Assembly (NCBI GenBank): GCA_965206015.1
Contig: CBDBIW010000015.1
Location: forward strand, 186,001 to 250,000
Direction: 5' to 3'
DNA length: 64,000 bases
Source: JAJCYL01 sp965206015
GTDB lineage: Bacteria > Bacteroidota > Bacteroidia > Cytophagales > Cyclobacteriaceae
Below the pieces are notes generated by a model. That model was not told the origin of the DNA. It saw nothing but the letters and a program-made list of their open reading frames with translations, and ran no database searches. Of the stretch, positions 35,575 through 45,391 are shown piece by piece; within the stretch, counting starts at the first letter, position 1; each line of letters opens with the position of its first letter. Position numbers and translations under genes: made by a program.

Positions 35575-38384
35575 AGCTTTCCCTTAAGAAACTGTGCGGT
35601 ATAACCCTCATTCTCCGTCATACCTTCGGGAGTGCCGGAATAAATAATATTACCACCTGCTTCACCTCCTTCGGGGCCAAGGTCTATAATCCAGTCGGAT
35701 GATTTAATGACTTCAACATTATGTTCAATAATAAGAACTGAATGTCCCTGATTGATTAAGGCATTTAAGGCATCCAGCAATTTGTTGATGTCATGAAAAT
35801 GTAATCCTGTGGTTGGTTCATCAAAAATGAAAAGTGTATGATCATTCTTAGATTGCTTTCCCTTGCCAATAAACGAAGCCAATTTAACTCGTTGAGCCTC
35901 GCCCCCTGAAAGGGTATTAGATGACTGTCCCAGTTTAACATACCCAAGACCAACATCCTGAAGCGGTTTGAGACGATTGACAATTGACTTTTTGTCTTCG
36001 AAAAATTCAATGCTCTCATCAAGTGTCAGGTCCAAAATTTCAGCTATGTCCTTGTCCTTATGCCTGATTTCCAAAATCTCTTGCTTGAACCTTTTCCCAT
36101 GGCATATTTCACAAGTCAGATGAATGTCAGCCATAAACTGCATTTCTATCTTAACCTCTCCTTCGCCCTGGCAGTTTTCACAACGCCCACCATCAATATT
36201 GAATGAAAAATGAGATGGCTTGTAACCTCGTTGTTTGGCTACAGGCTGATCTGAGAACAATTGCCTGACCGCATCATAAGCTTTCACATAGGTAACGGGA
36301 TTGGATCTGGGAGATTTGCCAATTGGATTTTGATCTACCATTTCAATGGCTGTTATATTTTTATAATCACCTGACAACTGATCGTATTTGCCTCCCATTT
36401 CACCTACCGTGCCCAAAATTTTTCCCAAGGCTGGATATAATATTTTCCTAACCAATGTAGATTTCCCTGAACCACTAACTCCGGTAACAACAGTCATTAC
36501 GCCGAGGGGAATCTCAACATCTATTTCCTTCAAGTTGTTTTCCCTCGCACCCAATATTTTGACGGACTCGGTCCATTTTCTCCTAATATCCGGGGTTTTA
36601 ATTATCAGGTCGCCGTTAAGATACTGGGCAGTAATAGAATTCTTTTCCTGTTTTAGCTCATCCCAGTTTCCTTGAAAAACCAACGCTCCACCATGAACTC
36701 CGGCGGCCGGACCTATGTCGATGACTTGATCTGCAGCTTTCATTACTTCTTCCTCATGCTCAACAACGATGACGGAATTCCCTAAATTTCGAAGTCCACA
36801 AAGTACGCTTACCAGGCACTGTGTATCTCTGGGGTGTAGCCCAATACTCGGCTCGTCCAATATGTACATGGAGCCTACTAAAGCACTTCCCAATGATGTT
36901 GCCAACTTCATTCGCTGGTACTCTCCTCCGGAAAGCGAACTTGTTAGTCGGTTTAGGGTCAAATAACCCAATCCTACCTTATCCAGGTATTCCAATCTTG
37001 TCCGAAGTTCTTTAATGATCCTCTTGGCAACCTTGTAATCATAACTATCTAGCGGTAGGTCCTCAAAGAAATTGATGACCTCTGACACTGGTTTAAGCAC
37101 AAGGTCTGTAATGGACGTCTGATTTATCTTTACATAGGCCGCATCTTTACGAAGCCTTGTCCCGAGGCATTCCGGGCAATTGGTTTTTCCCCTGTATCTG
37201 GACAAAAGAACACGGTATTGAATCTTATGTGTTTGTGATTGAAGATGTTTGAAAAAACTATTTAGTCCATCAAAACGACCATTCCCTTTCCACAGCAAGT
37301 TCTTGTGTTTTTCTTCCAGATCCCTAAACGGCCGATGAATAGGGAAATCAAAGTGCTTTGCTAAATCTAGCAAAGGTGTTAGCCACTCCTTCATCACTTC
37401 ACTTCTCCATGGTGCGATAGCCCCCTCAAAGATTGACATACTTTTATCAGGAATTACAAGATCCGAATCTATACCCAGGACTTTGCCAAACCCTCCACAT
37501 TTTCGACAGGCACCATAAGGATTATTAAAACTGAAAAGGTTTACACCAGGTTCTTCAAAACGTATCCCATCTATTTCAAACCGATCACTAAATTTTTTCT
37601 TTTCTTTATCAGCTATTTCAACCAAACAAATGCCTTCTCCTTCAAGGAAAGCGGTTTGTATAGAATCCGAGATACGGTATTGATTGTCCTCATCACCCGG
37701 AATGACTGAGATTCGGTCAATCAAGATAGAAAATTCTTTCGTCTCTTTCTTTTTGATGTCCTCTTGCATGAGGTCTTCAATAAACACTGTCCCATCCTTG
37801 CCCAACAATCGAGTATATCCCTGACTTAAAAGAATACTTAATTCCTGATTAAAGTTTCGCTCTGGTTTAAGGTTGAGTGGACAACTTATAATGACCCTGT
37901 TTTCACCAAATCCAAAAATCCAATCAACCACAGAACTCACGCTGTCCTGCGAAACAATCTTTCCGCTTTTTGGTGAAATGGTTTTCCCGATCCGGGCAAA
38001 AAGCAATTTTAGATAGTCATAAATTTCTGTTGTTGTCCCAACGGTTGATCTCGGATTACGGGTGTTCACTTTCTGTTCAATCGCTATCGCAGGAGAAACA
38101 CCTTTAATATAATCCATTTCAGGCTTTTCCATTCTACCCAAAAACTGCCTGGTATAAGAACTCAAGCTCTCTACATACTTGCGCTGACCCTCTGCAAAAA
38201 GCGTGTCAAATGCCAGTGAGGATTTTCCTGAACCGGATAAACCAGTGATTACAACCAGTTTGTTTCTTGGTATTCCGACACTTAAGTTTTTAAGATTATT
38301 AACCCTAGCCCGTTTGATAATGATGAACTCCTTGGAACTAAGTTCATCAACATTTTGTTCAAGTATAGCGGACTCATTTTGCAT
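35571..38384 (-). CDS. uvrA: Excinuclease ABC subunit A
   Basis: The 937-residue protein is full length. It has two ABC modules with Walker A motifs GLSGSGKSSL and GVSGSGKSTL, signatures LSGGEYQRMKLA and LSGGEAQRVKLA, and Walker B YILDEPSIGLH and FIFDEPTTGLH. Zinc fingers include CRKCGGFG and CENCQGEGEVK...CEICHG. It recognises DNA damage and loads UvrB in nucleotide excision repair. No uvrB is nearby. Intact. Confidence 0.97.
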   Translation of the reverse strand: MQNESAILEQNVDELSSKEFIIIKRARVNNLKNLSVGIPRNKLVVITGLSGSGKSSLAFDTLFAEGQRKYVESLSSYTRQFLGRMEKPEMDYIKGVSPAIAIEQKVNTRNPRSTVGTTTEIYDYLKLLFARIGKTISPKSGKIVSQDSVSSVVDWIFGFGENRVIISCPLNLKPERNFNQELSILLSQGYTRLLGKDGTVFIEDLMQEDIKKKETKEFSILIDRISVIPGDEDNQYRISDSIQTAFLEGEGICLVEIADKEKKKFSDRFEIDGIRFEEPGVNLFSFNNPYGACRKCGGFGKVLGIDSDLVIPDKSMSIFEGAIAPWRSEVMKEWLTPLLDLAKHFDFPIHRPFRDLEEKHKNLLWKGNGRFDGLNSFFKHLQSQTHKIQYRVLLSRYRGKTNCPECLGTRLRKDAAYVKINQTSITDLVLKPVSEVINFFEDLPLDSYDYKVAKRIIKELRTRLEYLDKVGLGYLTLNRLTSSLSGGEYQRMKLATSLGSALVGSMYILDEPSIGLHPRDTQCLVSVLCGLRNLGNSVIVVEHEEEVMKAADQVIDIGPAAGVHGGALVFQGNWDELKQEKNSITAQYLNGDLIIKTPDIRRKWTESVKILGARENNLKEIDVEIPLGVMTVVTGVSGSGKSTLVRKILYPALGKILGTVGEMGGKYDQLSGDYKNITAIEMVDQNPIGKSPRSNPVTYVKAYDAVRQLFSDQPVAKQRGYKPSHFSFNIDGGRCENCQGEGEVKIEMQFMADIHLTCEICHGKRFKQEILEIRHKDKDIAEILDLTLDESIEFFEDKKSIVNRLKPLQDVGLGYVKLGQSSNTLSGGEAQRVKLASFIGKGKQSKNDHTLFIFDEPTTGLHFHDINKLLDALNALINQGHSVLIIEHNVEVIKSSDWIIDLGPEGGEAGGNIIYSGTPEGMTENEGYTAQFLKGKL

Positions 38385-38628
38385 AATGGGGCTGCAAAAT
38401 TAATCCCTTTTTTGCTGTTAAAATATGGAGAATACAGCATCTTCATATCTTCACCAAATTATCAATTTTACCCAATCCGAATTTAGTCCTATTTTTTGTA
38501 AAAAATCGCCACTTCCCTTAAAGCCTGTCACCAAATCTCCCAAAGAGGTGTAGTTATTAAGCTGTCCAAATAACAGCGTGATCAAATTGACCCCTTTTTA
38601 CAGTACCGGTCACCTGGATGAGCTTCAA

Positions 38629-38804
38629 CAGCTTTTTTTGATAACAGCTGCAGCAATAAGATCAGGAATTTGACCAAATAAGGGTTTCTTGCTATTTTTA
38701 ATTTGCTTGATTAAGCCCATGATGATTTCAGGTTGTCGTAAACTTTAATCTCGTCATTTGGACTTTTTCAAGCTTTCTTTTCTTTTATCGGACAGCAGTG
38801 ATGT
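38629..38804 (+). repeat. Dispersed 175-bp repeat, copy 2
   Basis: Same orientation and near-identity with 11006-11180, ending at the same GACAGCAGTGATGT. On the reverse strand this copy reads RQPEIIMGLIKQIKNSKKPL, then FGQIPDLIAAAVIKKSC; copy 1 has a TGA in that frame. It may be a scrap of a coding mobile element. A truncated gene begins exactly at its right edge. Confidence 0.9.
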
Positions 38805-39677
38805 TTTATATTCCCGATCCATTCGCATGGGGATTAGAAACATTTCCTGAGACCATTCAAGCATTTCAAAATTTTAATCTCGTAATGTCCCGAAAGTCCG
38901 GAAGGACTATAGACCCTGGTATTGACATATCATCGGCGTTAAAAATGTTATCCAGCTTACCGCAACTTGGATTCAAATGGAGTACATGCTCTGCAATAGC
39001 TAGCCATTTAGCCTCTGAAAGAATCAATCCGTGGAAAACCTCCCGTTGTCGAGTATTCCAGTCCTTACTATCCTTTGACAGATATAAAACTTCTCAAGCG
39101 GGACAAGCCAACTTTTACGACCTTTTTTACCAATCACGTTGCATCTGTGATGCATTGTTTTTGGACAGCCATTTTTCCAAATGATTATGAGGACAATCGA
39201 CTTCCTGATACATGGATGGGTAGATATAAAGATGAAATTCCTTATGCCATGCAGTTTGCAGACCATTTTCTCAAGGAGTGAGTAAGATTCATAGATTCTA
39301 ATCCAGACTACAAACTGACCATCGCCAGTAGTATGGGTCAAGAGGCTACCAAAGTCGACCTGATCACCACTGAGTTAATGATGGATTCGCCATCTAAGTT
39401 CATGGAATTACTTCGTATCAAAGATGAATATTTTGAATTATTATCCGCCATGCATCTCCAATATAATTTTAAACTAAGTAGTGGAAAGGCATCAGAATTG
39501 GATAATTCCTTGACCAAAGTTAGCATCAGCAATAGACTTCTCTCTTTTCGTAAAAAAGATGATGTTCTTTTTCAGTATTGATCTTGGGTCATCAAAACCT
39601 ACCATCAAATTCTGTATCTTATAATGGATTAAATTCAAGGCTAGAAGATGCGGGTTTAATTAATAAAAACAGATGAA
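38805..39677 (+). pseudogene. Decayed large gene, possibly alkaline-phosphatase-superfamily
   Basis: Pieces in successive frames join into one protein. These are WGLETFPETIQAFQNFNLVM, SGRTIDPGIDISSALKML, LGFKWSTCSAIASHLASERI, then (shift near 39090) KPTFTTFFTNHVASVMHCFW and LPDTWMGRYKDEIPYAMQFA. A stop at 39279 is followed by NPDYKLTIASSMGQEATKVD and a C-terminal piece ending near 39677. At least two frameshifts and one stop are present, and the N-terminus is cut at the 175-bp repeat. The family guess is weak. Confidence 0.55.
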
Positions 39678-39754
39678 GGCCGTTGCACGGTTTTTAGCCT
39701 GCCAGTAAGGTGGATATTCAAGAGATGCTTTTTATCCTGGAGTCATGAATAAGC

Positions 39755-39962
39755 GCAACTACCCTGACCCTGAAAGTATTCCATAAACTAACAGGCCAAA
39801 CAAGGTATAAAGCAGAACGGACATTTGGGAGTATCCCTCGCTGATTTAGCGGAGCGGTCGCACACTATAGGGGAATCGAAAAGATGCACACGCAAAACAT
39901 TGGTGGAAGCCATTGGCTACAATTTATACCGGTCACCAGGGATAATGATGTCCGGTTCAATT
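39755..39962 (+). pseudogene. IS5-family transposase C-terminal relic
   Basis: LTGQTRYKAERTFGSI, a stop, FSGAVAHYRGIEKMH and a frameshifted remainder match the end of IS5-type transposases. It is an inverted, more decayed copy of 44862-45164. Confidence 0.65.
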
Positions 39963-40102
39963 AAAAACAGTAAATAATGAGAGAAAATCACAAGAAATAA
40001 GCTCGTTTTGACGCATCTGGAGGTGTAAACGCAAAAACCGGATTCCGGAACTTGTGAAATTCAAAGTTTACGCTCTTTCTGCAATCTTTTGTAACGGTAT
40101 TG
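39755..40102 (+). repeat. Inverted duplication, left arm
   Basis: This stretch recurs in reverse complement at about 44724-45070. It includes the IS5 transposase end, the IS tip around GAACTTGTGAAATTCAAA, and beyond it ACGCTCTTTCTGCAATCTTT, which on the other strand codes the tail PLQKIAERA. Confidence 0.8.
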
Positions 40103-40317
40103 CTTTAGGAAAACCAGAAAAAGAATAGTGCCTCTTTTCTCTCAGCTCTGTGGTCAATTGATGATTTGCAGGAATTATGCGAAAACTTCTCAGGGGTTTA
40201 AAACTGGAATCCCATCAAAAATAACTGCACGAACAGTTTCAATATAGCAATAAAGCATAATCAATTAATGATCAATAAGTTGATTTTTAGAAGTCCTCTC
40301 TAACAATCAAGTGGCTA

Positions 40318-41109
40318 TTACACCTCAATGTTGAACGAGTCAGAATCGAGATAGAAGGCAAATTTCTCCCGAAATGCCATCATGTCTTGATAGTTCAAGT
40401 TGATTGTTTCAATTATTTCTTCACCCTCATTAAAAAATAAATTTTCTCCCTTGTAGTTGTATACAGCAGAATGACCCAAGTAGTTGTGCCCTTTCTCATC
40501 ATCCCCTACTCGGTTAACACCAACACTGTAGCTCAAATTTTCAATAGCACGTCCTGTCAATAATCCATCCCACGCATTTACCCTGGGAGCAGGCCAATTA
40601 GCAACGTAAATAAGTACATCATAATCCAACTGTTTACCGTCAAAAGTATTTCTGGCCCAAACCGGAAATCTCAAATCATAACATACCATTGGGCAGATCT
40701 TCCATCCCTTTAAATCAAAAATTAATCTATCCTTTCCAGGCGTGTAAGTTTCATGCTCGTCAGCCAATCGAAATGGATGACGCTTGTCATATTCGAAAAA
40801 ATTGCCATCAGGCGATATTGCAACTAATCGATTGAAATTGTTACCTCCTTCCTTAATGATAAAACTGCCCATTATGGTCGCTTTACTCTGGGCAGCCTGT
40901 TGCTTCATCCATTTAAAAGTTTTATAATTCATGGACTCTGCCAGCTGCTTCGCATTCATGGAAAATCCTGTTGTAAACATCTCAGGCAGGATGATTAGAT
41001 CCGTTGGTCCTTTGATTTTCCACAACTTTTCCTCAAACATGGCCAGGTTGGCATCGGGGTTCTCCCAATATAATTTTGACTGAATTAGTGTTATCCTTAA
41101 ATCTTGCAT
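40318..41109 (-). CDS. Omega-amidase, nitrilase family (YafV-like)
   Basis: The 263-residue CN-hydrolase has the Glu-Lys-Cys triad: Glu in LPEMFTTGFSMN, Lys in YDKRHPF and Cys in MVCYDLRFP. The TGFSMN and VYVANWP-like blocks fit YafV/Nit2-type omega-amidases, which hydrolyse alpha-ketoglutaramate to 2-oxoglutarate and ammonia. Its start overlaps the end of the aminotransferase gene by 13 bp, suggesting paired function. Confidence 0.85.
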   Translation of the reverse strand: MQDLRITLIQSKLYWENPDANLAMFEEKLWKIKGPTDLIILPEMFTTGFSMNAKQLAESMNYKTFKWMKQQAAQSKATIMGSFIIKEGGNNFNRLVAISPDGNFFEYDKRHPFRLADEHETYTPGKDRLIFDLKGWKICPMVCYDLRFPVWARNTFDGKQLDYDVLIYVANWPAPRVNAWDGLLTGRAIENLSYSVGVNRVGDDEKGHNYLGHSAVYNYKGENLFFNEGEEIIETINLNYQDMMAFREKFAFYLDSDSFNIEV

Positions 41110-42233
41110 AGAATATCAGCTGCTTTTTTTAGTGTATCTTCAGTTTTGGCAAAACAAAAACGTAAAACATGATCATCGTGTAAATCATTATAAAATACTG
41201 AGACAGGTATACTGGCGATTCCATGCTCTTTGGCAAGAAATTCGGCCATCTCATAGTCACCTTTATCCGAAATTTCCTTGTATGTCATCAATTGAAAATA
41301 AGTTCCATGACTTGGCATGGGTTGAAATTTCGATGATTTCGTCAATTCCAATAAAAGATCCCGTTTCTTCTGATAAAAGGGTGCAACTTGTTCATAGTGC
41401 ATTGGTTCAGAAAGATAATCTGCCAAAGCCCACTGGATGGGAGTATTTACACTAAAATTAAGGAATTCATGTATTCCCCTAATCTCCTGTGTGATTTCAG
41501 GAGAAGCCACGGAGTATCCAACTTTCCATCCTGTGGCATGAAATGTTTTCCCAAAAGAAAAAACAGCAATCGAACGTTCCATAAGAGCTGGGTACTTCAA
41601 AATACTCTCATGAAATCTGTCGTCAAATATAATGTGCTCATAGACTTCATCACTCAATACATAGGTTCCAAATTTTTCAACTATTCCGGACAGTTCGTTA
41701 AGATCCGATTCTGACAAAACCGCACCAGTTGGGTTATGCGGTGTGTTAATGACGATCATCTTAGTTTTGGAACTTACCCTGTCATGAACCTGGTCCCACG
41801 GAATAGAAAAATCGGGGAATTGTAATTTGATCCTGTTGGGAATTCCTCCATTCAGTAAGACCACGGGTACATAACTATCATAGGCCGGCTCGAATATCAC
41901 TACTTCATCTCCAGGATGAATTAAAGCCGTAATTACACAATAGTTGGCTTCGGTAGCTCCTCCTGCAATGGTCACTGATTCAGAGGGATTGAGTTTTAAA
42001 CCATAAGTGTGATTTATTTTCTGGGCGATCCTCTCCTGCAGTAATGGTACACCGGGCATAGGTGCATACTGGTTTTTACCAGCTAACATTTGTTGATGAA
42101 TTCCAGCTATCAAGGTCTTTGAAACTTCGAAATCAGGAAATCCCTGAGAAAGGTTAATAGCCCCATAATCATGAGCCATTTTTGACATTACCGTAAATAT
42201 CGATGTTGGGGTATTAGGAAGCTTTGAGTGCAT
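41097..42233 (-). CDS. Methionine/glutamine aminotransferase (YbdL/GTK-like)
   Basis: The 378-residue fold-type I PLP enzyme has NLSQGFPDF near the start, TPHNPTGAVLS, SDEVYEHIIFDD, and the PLP Lys in FSFGKTFHATGWKVGY. It resembles methionine aminotransferase YbdL and glutamine transaminase K, which make 2-oxo acids and, with glutamine as donor, alpha-ketoglutaramate. The overlapping omega-amidase gene would remove that product. Confidence 0.85.
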   Translation of the reverse strand: MHSKLPNTPTSIFTVMSKMAHDYGAINLSQGFPDFEVSKTLIAGIHQQMLAGKNQYAPMPGVPLLQERIAQKINHTYGLKLNPSESVTIAGGATEANYCVITALIHPGDEVVIFEPAYDSYVPVVLLNGGIPNRIKLQFPDFSIPWDQVHDRVSSKTKMIVINTPHNPTGAVLSESDLNELSGIVEKFGTYVLSDEVYEHIIFDDRFHESILKYPALMERSIAVFSFGKTFHATGWKVGYSVASPEITQEIRGIHEFLNFSVNTPIQWALADYLSEPMHYEQVAPFYQKKRDLLLELTKSSKFQPMPSHGTYFQLMTYKEISDKGDYEMAEFLAKEHGIASIPVSVFYNDLHDDHVLRFCFAKTEDTLKKAADILCKI

Positions 42234-42579
42234 TTTTTAGAATAAGATTTTAAAGTTAGAAAGAATCCAGTCAGTTCAATCACCGTAAAAAGAAGAGTTG
42301 ATCTAAATTGGGCCCATGTTCAATTTTTTTAAGAAGATAAAGAAAGCTCCTAAAAACCACTATTGGTGAATCTCAACCAATCACCTCTGGCGGAGGGAGA
42401 TATGGTAGACTGTTTACGCTACGACAGGGGGTTGAGTAAAGTCCTCCACACTCTGAGGAAGGTATAGAATACGAATCAGTGGCTATGGGCACAAAGGTAA
42501 GTTGGGTATGAATGATAGATGCTTCGACAGAATTTCAGAAGGTGAAAAAGGTGGAGAGTACTTCGGATTAATCTTTAGA
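42234..42579. other. Intergenic stretch without a convincing gene
   Basis: The only item seen is a short forward ORF beginning MFNFFKKIKKAPKNHYW followed by a stop. It could be the start of a decayed gene. No RNA, repeat or terminator was recognised. Confidence 0.5.
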
Positions 42580-44163
42580 TCAGTCAATTCTTTTTGTCTG
42601 ACTAGCAAATTCAATTTGTTTCCATTCAAAGTCGATTGAATCGTTTTGCTGTGGTTCTCCGGGGGTGCTGCGGCCTTCCTTAATATACCTTATCAGAAGA
42701 GACTTGAGTTCTGATACTCTTTCAGGGTTTTCAGCTTGCAAATTGGTTGTTTCACCGGGGTCGTTTTCCAGGTCGTACAGTTGAATTGGTGGTAAGGTGT
42801 CAAGTATTTCCTTATCCTTTTCGGGATTAGGGAAACTCCAGCCACCAGAACCAGGAGTCATAATCAACTTCCAGTTATTCTTCTTAATCGCAAAATTGCC
42901 ATTTATAGAATGGTGAATTATATCTTCTCTCAGAGGTTTATTTAAATTTGTTTGATCAAATAAAGGAAGCATCGAGTAACTGTCTTCCCCTTCGTTATCA
43001 TTTAACGAATAGCCCACAATATCTGCCAGCGTTGCCATCAGGTCGGTAGTACAGATGGTCTTATTGCTTACTGAACCTTCTTCAATTTTTTCGGGCCACT
43101 TGACAATGAATGGAACCCGGTGACCTCCCTCAAAAATATCAGCCTTATGGCCTCGGTAAATGTAGCTTGGATAATGTCCTAAATCCTGGAGTTCTTTAAT
43201 ACCTGCCGCAGGTGAACATCCATTATCTGTGGTGAAAATTATCATGGTGTTTTCATCGATACCTGCCTCTTTGATTTTCCTTAGCAACTGGCCCATGTAG
43301 TGGTCAATCATCATCACAAAGTCACCATAGGGATTGAGGCCGCTTTTACCCTGCCACTCCTTAGCTGGTAGAATGGGGGTATGTGGTGATGGCAAAGCCA
43401 AGTAAAGAAAAAAGGGAGATTTTTCTTTAGCTTTTTCTTTGACATATTTATTCGCCCGATGAAAGAAATTTGGGGTAACATTTTCATGGTCAAAATCACT
43501 GCCGGTGGGGCCTTCTCTCCACCATGAATATTTTCCAGTATTAATAGTGGTTGTATCGGGTAATGCCGTAACCCGACCATTTTCCACATATACATAGGGA
43601 GCCATATCTAAAGATCCTGAGTGCCCATATGCATAATCAAAACCCAAATCATTAGGGATATTGGTTACCGGCCTGGTGAAATCTAAGTTTTCAAAATCTT
43701 CTTTGTCCCATCCTTCACCAGTACTATCCACGGAATTTTTGAGCCCCCAATCCCAGCCTAAATGCCATTTACCAATAAATGCTGTTTGATAGCCATGGTT
43801 CTTCAACATTGAAGCCACAGTCGTTCGACTTGGAGGAATCAGTGCTTTTGACTTACCGGTAAGTACCGCCCTTTTCAGTCTACTCCTCCAATTATATCTA
43901 CCAGTTAATATGCTATATCGTGTAGGTGTGCAAACCGATGAAGAGGTATGCGCATCCGTAAAAATGAGTCCTTCATTCGCCATCCGATCTATGTTGGGCG
44001 TTCTGATTTTACCTTTTGGGTTTAACTTCGATACATCACCATAGCCCATATCATCAGCCAATACATAAATAATGTTGGGTTTTTTTGGTTCATATCCCCT
44101 GTCATTGCATGCACTAAAACAAAGCACCATTATGACGCAAATAGCCAAAAATCTATTTTTCAT
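42580..44163 (-). CDS. Sulfatase (arylsulfatase family) lipoprotein
   Basis: The 527-residue protein starts at the ATG ending at 44163 with a lipoprotein signal (FSAC). The sulfatase signature SSVCTPTRYSILTGR contains Cys78, the residue converted to formylglycine. NIIYVLADDMGYGD and MIIFTTDNGC supply metal-binding Asp residues, and YRGHKADIFEGGHRVPF is typical. It likely desulfates polysaccharides outside the cytoplasm. It needs a formylglycine-generating enzyme, which is not in this window. Confidence 0.9.
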   Translation of the reverse strand: MKNRFLAICVIMVLCFSACNDRGYEPKKPNIIYVLADDMGYGDVSKLNPKGKIRTPNIDRMANEGLIFTDAHTSSSVCTPTRYSILTGRYNWRSRLKRAVLTGKSKALIPPSRTTVASMLKNHGYQTAFIGKWHLGWDWGLKNSVDSTGEGWDKEDFENLDFTRPVTNIPNDLGFDYAYGHSGSLDMAPYVYVENGRVTALPDTTTINTGKYSWWREGPTGSDFDHENVTPNFFHRANKYVKEKAKEKSPFFLYLALPSPHTPILPAKEWQGKSGLNPYGDFVMMIDHYMGQLLRKIKEAGIDENTMIIFTTDNGCSPAAGIKELQDLGHYPSYIYRGHKADIFEGGHRVPFIVKWPEKIEEGSVSNKTICTTDLMATLADIVGYSLNDNEGEDSYSMLPLFDQTNLNKPLREDIIHHSINGNFAIKKNNWKLIMTPGSGGWSFPNPEKDKEILDTLPPIQLYDLENDPGETTNLQAENPERVSELKSLLIRYIKEGRSTPGEPQQNDSIDFEWKQIEFASQTKRID

Positions 44164-44266
44164 TATTTGGAGTATGTAAACTATCAAATGTTAGCAATCA
44201 TGATAAAAACATTGGGAGTAGAGAGCATCTCGCTGTACTTGCTGTACTTGACCCTTGAACCAAGAC

Positions 44267-44355
44267 CATTCCAACAATAATTAAAATCTAAAGTTAAATC
44301 ATTCCAACAGTAATTATTAAATCATTCCAACAGTAATTAAAATCTAAAGTTAAAT
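44267..44355. repeat. Triplicated 23-33-bp repeat upstream of the sulfatase gene
   Basis: CATTCCAACARTAATT plus an AT-rich tail occurs at 44267, 44300 and 44323. The first and third units share the extension AAAATCTAAAGTTAAAT; the middle unit is shortened. A 9-bp tandem GCTGTACTT pair lies at 44232-44249. Confidence 0.85.
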
Positions 44356-44557
44356 ATAGTGGGCAGACTTCTTGGAACTGGTGAACGTACAGATTGCAGA
44401 AAACCCCTGTGGTTTTATTGACAAGTGTACATTTTCAAGATTGAGAATGTCCGAAATCGTACTTTTATAGTTAATAATACTTAGTTATTAGTTTATATCG
44501 TACTGGTTATCAGTAGTATACAAAATTTGGCACAGCAATTGTGAATGAAGAATTGTT

Positions 44558-44758
44558 ATGTCATCCGCCACTCATACTGAAAACAGCAAGCCAGGTCGTT
44601 ACAGAACCTTGATCCTTATCATTGGTGTGCTCGTGGCATTCGTCATTGGATTGAGCGTTTCAGCTTCTGGTTTTAGTGGGTCAACAACAGGTTCAACCGA
44701 ATTTTCCGGTGGAAACTCCATATCAATACCGTTGCAAAAGATTGCAGAAAGAGCGTAA
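44558..44758 (+). CDS. Small membrane protein, possibly truncated
   Basis: A 66-residue frame has one hydrophobic helix (about 17-38) and a Ser/Gly/Thr-rich stretch. It ends IPLQKIAERA at the point where IS5-type sequence begins. The same tail with different upstream sequence is encoded at the other arm of the inverted duplication, so the C-terminus may have been replaced by recombination. Unrecognised. Confidence 0.35.
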   Translation: MSSATHTENSKPGRYRTLILIIGVLVAFVIGLSVSASGFSGSTTGSTEFSGGNSISIPLQKIAERA

Positions 44759-45070
44759 GTTTTGAATTTTACAAGTTCCGGGATCCGGTTTTTGTGTTTA
44801 CGCCTCCAGATGGGTCAAAACGAGCTTATTTCTTGTGATTTTCTCTCATTATTTACTGTTTTTAATTGAACATAATCACCCCTGGTGACCGGTATAAATT
44901 GTAACCAATGGCTTCCACCAATGTTTTGCGGTGCATCTTTTCGATTCCCCTATAGTGTGCGACCGCTCCGCTAAACCATCTGCGGATACTGCCAAGTGTC
45001 CGTTCTGCTTTATACCTTGTTTGGCCTGTTAGTTTATGGAATGCTTTTTCCCGGTGGGTTAATGGTTGGT
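44724..45070 (-). repeat. Inverted duplication, right arm
   Basis: Reverse complement of 39755-40102, less decayed. Together the arms enclose 4.6 kb with the omega-amidase, aminotransferase and sulfatase genes. Confidence 0.8.
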
Positions 45071-45290
45071 TCTTTTTGGCTTTTTTCAAAATATGGTTCT
45101 TGAGCTTTCGTTGAGCCAGTATTGCTGCATTTTTCTTTGACTGATAGCCTTTATCAGCTTTCAATGCGATATGTTCGGGTCAATCAGCACGGTCCAAAAC
45201 CTCTTCCAAATTACTAATCTCGTTCAAATTGGCAGTTGTATTTGTTTTTCCACTTCTTTTTAACAAGCATGGCCCGGCAGGTTGGTGAGC
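44862..45290 (-). pseudogene. IS5-family transposase C-terminal remnant
   Basis: The frame ADKGYQSKKNAAILAQRKLK, then GQTRYKAERTLGSIRRWFSG and AHYRGIEKMHRKTLVEAIGY matches the C-terminal DDE half of IS5/IS903-type transposases, including YREK-like residues. Upstream, NLNEISNLEEVLDRAD is followed by an in-frame TGA, and the N-terminal half is missing. Confidence 0.75.
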
Positions 45291-45391
45291 TTGTTAAAAG
45301 GTGTTAAGGGTAAAGAAAAGTGCTTTGAAAAACTTTGGCGGTGTGAAGGGGTAAGCGGCTTGTCAATCATAAAGCATTTTGATAGCAATGA

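Noticed and set aside
38395..38402. TAATTTTG on the reverse strand as the uvrA promoter
   Set aside because: It fits the -7 consensus but ends only about 10 bp from the uvrA ATG and lacks a -33 TTG, so the match is probably chance.
38798..39341. Separate forward and reverse ORFs downstream of the second 175-bp repeat
   Set aside because: The forward frames assemble into one decayed protein across frameshifts, and the reverse ORF (39024-39341) is antisense to it. They are not independent genes.
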